Shown here one piece after another: positions 63,014-64,000 of a stretch of 64,000 bases of DNA (position 1 is the first letter of the stretch; each line of letters begins with the position of its first letter). A program made the translations under genes and the position numbers. Source of the stretch: Synechococcus sp. CBW1107 (GTDB taxonomy: Bacteria > Cyanobacteriota > Cyanobacteriia > PCC-6307 > Cyanobiaceae); the NCBI RefSeq assembly GCF_015841355.1, contig NZ_CP064908.1, forward strand, positions 1,674,001 to 1,738,000, written 5' to 3'. The notes beneath the pieces are model-generated. The model was given only the letters and a program-made list of their open reading frames with translations, had not been told where the DNA came from and made no database searches.

Positions 63014-64000
63014 ATGAGCGCCTCGACGCCTCCATCGGCGCCCCGCTCCCGCGCCGGCTGGAGGCGTTGGCTTCCCGGTCTGTCCGTCATCAGCCACTAC
63101 GACATCGCCTGGCTCCGGCATGACATCGTGGCTGGCCTGGCGCTGACGGCGGTGCTGCTGCCGGCAGGCATCGCCTACGCGGTCGCTTCCGGTGTGCCGC
63201 CCATCTGTGGTCTGTACGCCACCATCTTCGGCCTCTCCGCCTATGCCCTGTTCGGCCCCAGCCGGATGCTGGTCCTGGGGCCTGACTCGTCGCTCGTCAC
63301 CCTCGTCCTCGGAATCGTGCTGCCCCTGTCTGCAGGGGATCCCCAGCGCGCCATGGCCCTGGCCGGGATGCTGGCCCTTGTCTCCGGCAGCCTCTGCCTG
63401 CTTGCGGGAACCGCCCGGCTGGGGTTCATCACCGAATTGCTCTCCAAGCCGATCCGCTACGGCTACATGAACGGCATCGCGCTGACCGTGCTGGTCAGCC
63501 AGCTGCCCGCCCTGTTCGGTTTCAAGACCCAGGGCGACGGACTGCTGATCGAAGCCCGGGCCTTCATCGCCGCGGTTCTGGCCGGCAGCACGAACGGGGT
63601 GTCGCTGGCCCTCGGCGTCGGCACCTTGCTGATGATCGGGCTGCTGAGGCGCAGCAGGCGAGTCCCGGCGGTTCTGCTGGCTGTCGTCGCTTCGACCGTG
63701 ATCGTCTCGGTGCTGAATCTGGCGACCCGCGCCGGGGTGACGGTGCTCGGTCCACTTCCCAGAGGCCTGCCCGGTCTGACGATCCCCGCCATCGGCACGG
63801 GCGACCTCGTGCCGGTGTTGCTGGGAGGCTGCGCCATCGCCCTGGTGTCGTTCGCGGACACGAGCGTGCTCTCGAGGACCTATTCCGCACGGCTGGGGGA
63901 CACGGTCGATGCCAATCAGGAGATGGTTGGACTGGGCGCAGCCAACCTGGCCGCCGGTTTGTTTCAGGGGCTCCCCATCAGCGCGAGCAGCTCGCGCACT
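63014..64000 (+). CDS. SulP-family anion transporter, 5' part
   Basis: The frame is open to the right edge (329 residues visible). It begins MSASTPPS..., then HYDIAWLRHDIVAGLALTAVLLPAGIAYAVASGVPPICGLYAT, the SulP signature, and several membrane segments with LSKPIRYGYMNG and FADTSVLSRTYSARLGD. SulP proteins carry sulfate, bicarbonate or other anions; in cyanobacteria BicA is a bicarbonate importer. The STAS domain would lie outside the window. Directly after CorA (one-base gap). Confidence 0.92.
   Translation, partial: MSASTPPSAPRSRAGWRRWLPGLSVISHYDIAWLRHDIVAGLALTAVLLPAGIAYAVASGVPPICGLYATIFGLSAYALFGPSRMLVLGPDSSLVTLVLGIVLPLSAGDPQRAMALAGMLALVSGSLCLLAGTARLGFITELLSKPIRYGYMNGIALTVLVSQLPALFGFKTQGDGLLIEARAFIAAVLAGSTNGVSLALGVGTLLMIGLLRRSRRVPAVLLAVVASTVIVSVLNLATRAGVTVLGPLPRGLPGLTIPAIGTGDLVPVLLGGCAIALVSFADTSVLSRTYSARLGDTVDANQEMVGLGAANLAAGLFQGLPISASSSRT

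Overview
The window comes from the chromosome of a GC-rich picocyanobacterium, most like the Cyanobium / Synechococcus subcluster 5.2 type. The evidence is the photosystem II operon psbE-F-L-J next to ycf48, rubredoxin and ndhC-K-J, plus chlD, the orange carotenoid protein (OCP) with its recovery protein, a cyAbrB regulator, a group 2 sigma factor and many copies of the cyanobacterial palindrome GCGATCGC. The strain assignment is an inference from gene content and order. Most genes are tightly packed with ATGA-type overlaps.

Layout. 0-4.6 kb: end of a magnesium P-type ATPase, then a four-gene carbohydrate ABC importer. 4.6-7.2 kb: a minus-strand set with a Kir-type potassium channel, a DCC thiol protein, a helical unknown and a tandem gamma-glutamylcyclotransferase-like protein. 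7.3-14 kb: small accessory genes (acetyltransferase, cyAbrB, TPMT-type methyltransferase, DCC protein, NTF2-like protein, sulfotransferase, PPC-domain protein, unknowns). 13.8-19.5 kb: LemA and DUF2207 pair, VOC and dual-CDGSH proteins, and a cellulose-synthase-like GT2. 19.5-22 kb: an AT-richer island with repeats, a small membrane protein and a frameshifted Tat-signal lipase, ending near tRNA-Val(UAC).

22-37.2 kb is mostly housekeeping: MazG, ArfB, exported carbonic anhydrase, spermidine synthase and agmatinase-like protein, GcvT, AspS, sigma factor, Dps, PyrG, a VapBC-like module with a palindromic operator, QueE and HisS. 37.2-40.7 kb is a UDP-sugar cassette (UDP-glucose to UDP-glucuronate, then UDP-xylose and probably UDP-galacturonate). 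40.7-44.8 kb carries the photosynthetic electron-transport genes. 44.8-50.2 kb has a YvcK/CofD-like protein, an Mla-type lipid transporter ATPase and MCE protein, and chlD. 50.2-52.3 kb is an OCP - carotene ketolase - FRP photoprotection operon. 52.4-55 kb includes a PPC-domain/glutaredoxin fusion and an SDR.

55.0-57.6 kb is a DUF3598-like gene split by an intact IS256-type element. Its 9-bp target duplication and 34-bp inverted ends can be read directly, and removing the element restores the frame. 57.5-61.1 kb holds an overlapping type III polyketide synthase - FAD oxidoreductase - methyltransferase set, the best candidate for an uncharacterised specialised-metabolite (phenolic-lipid-like) pathway. 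The window closes with a TerB-like protein, a CorA variant and the start of a SulP anion transporter. No rRNA, CRISPR array or prophage was seen.
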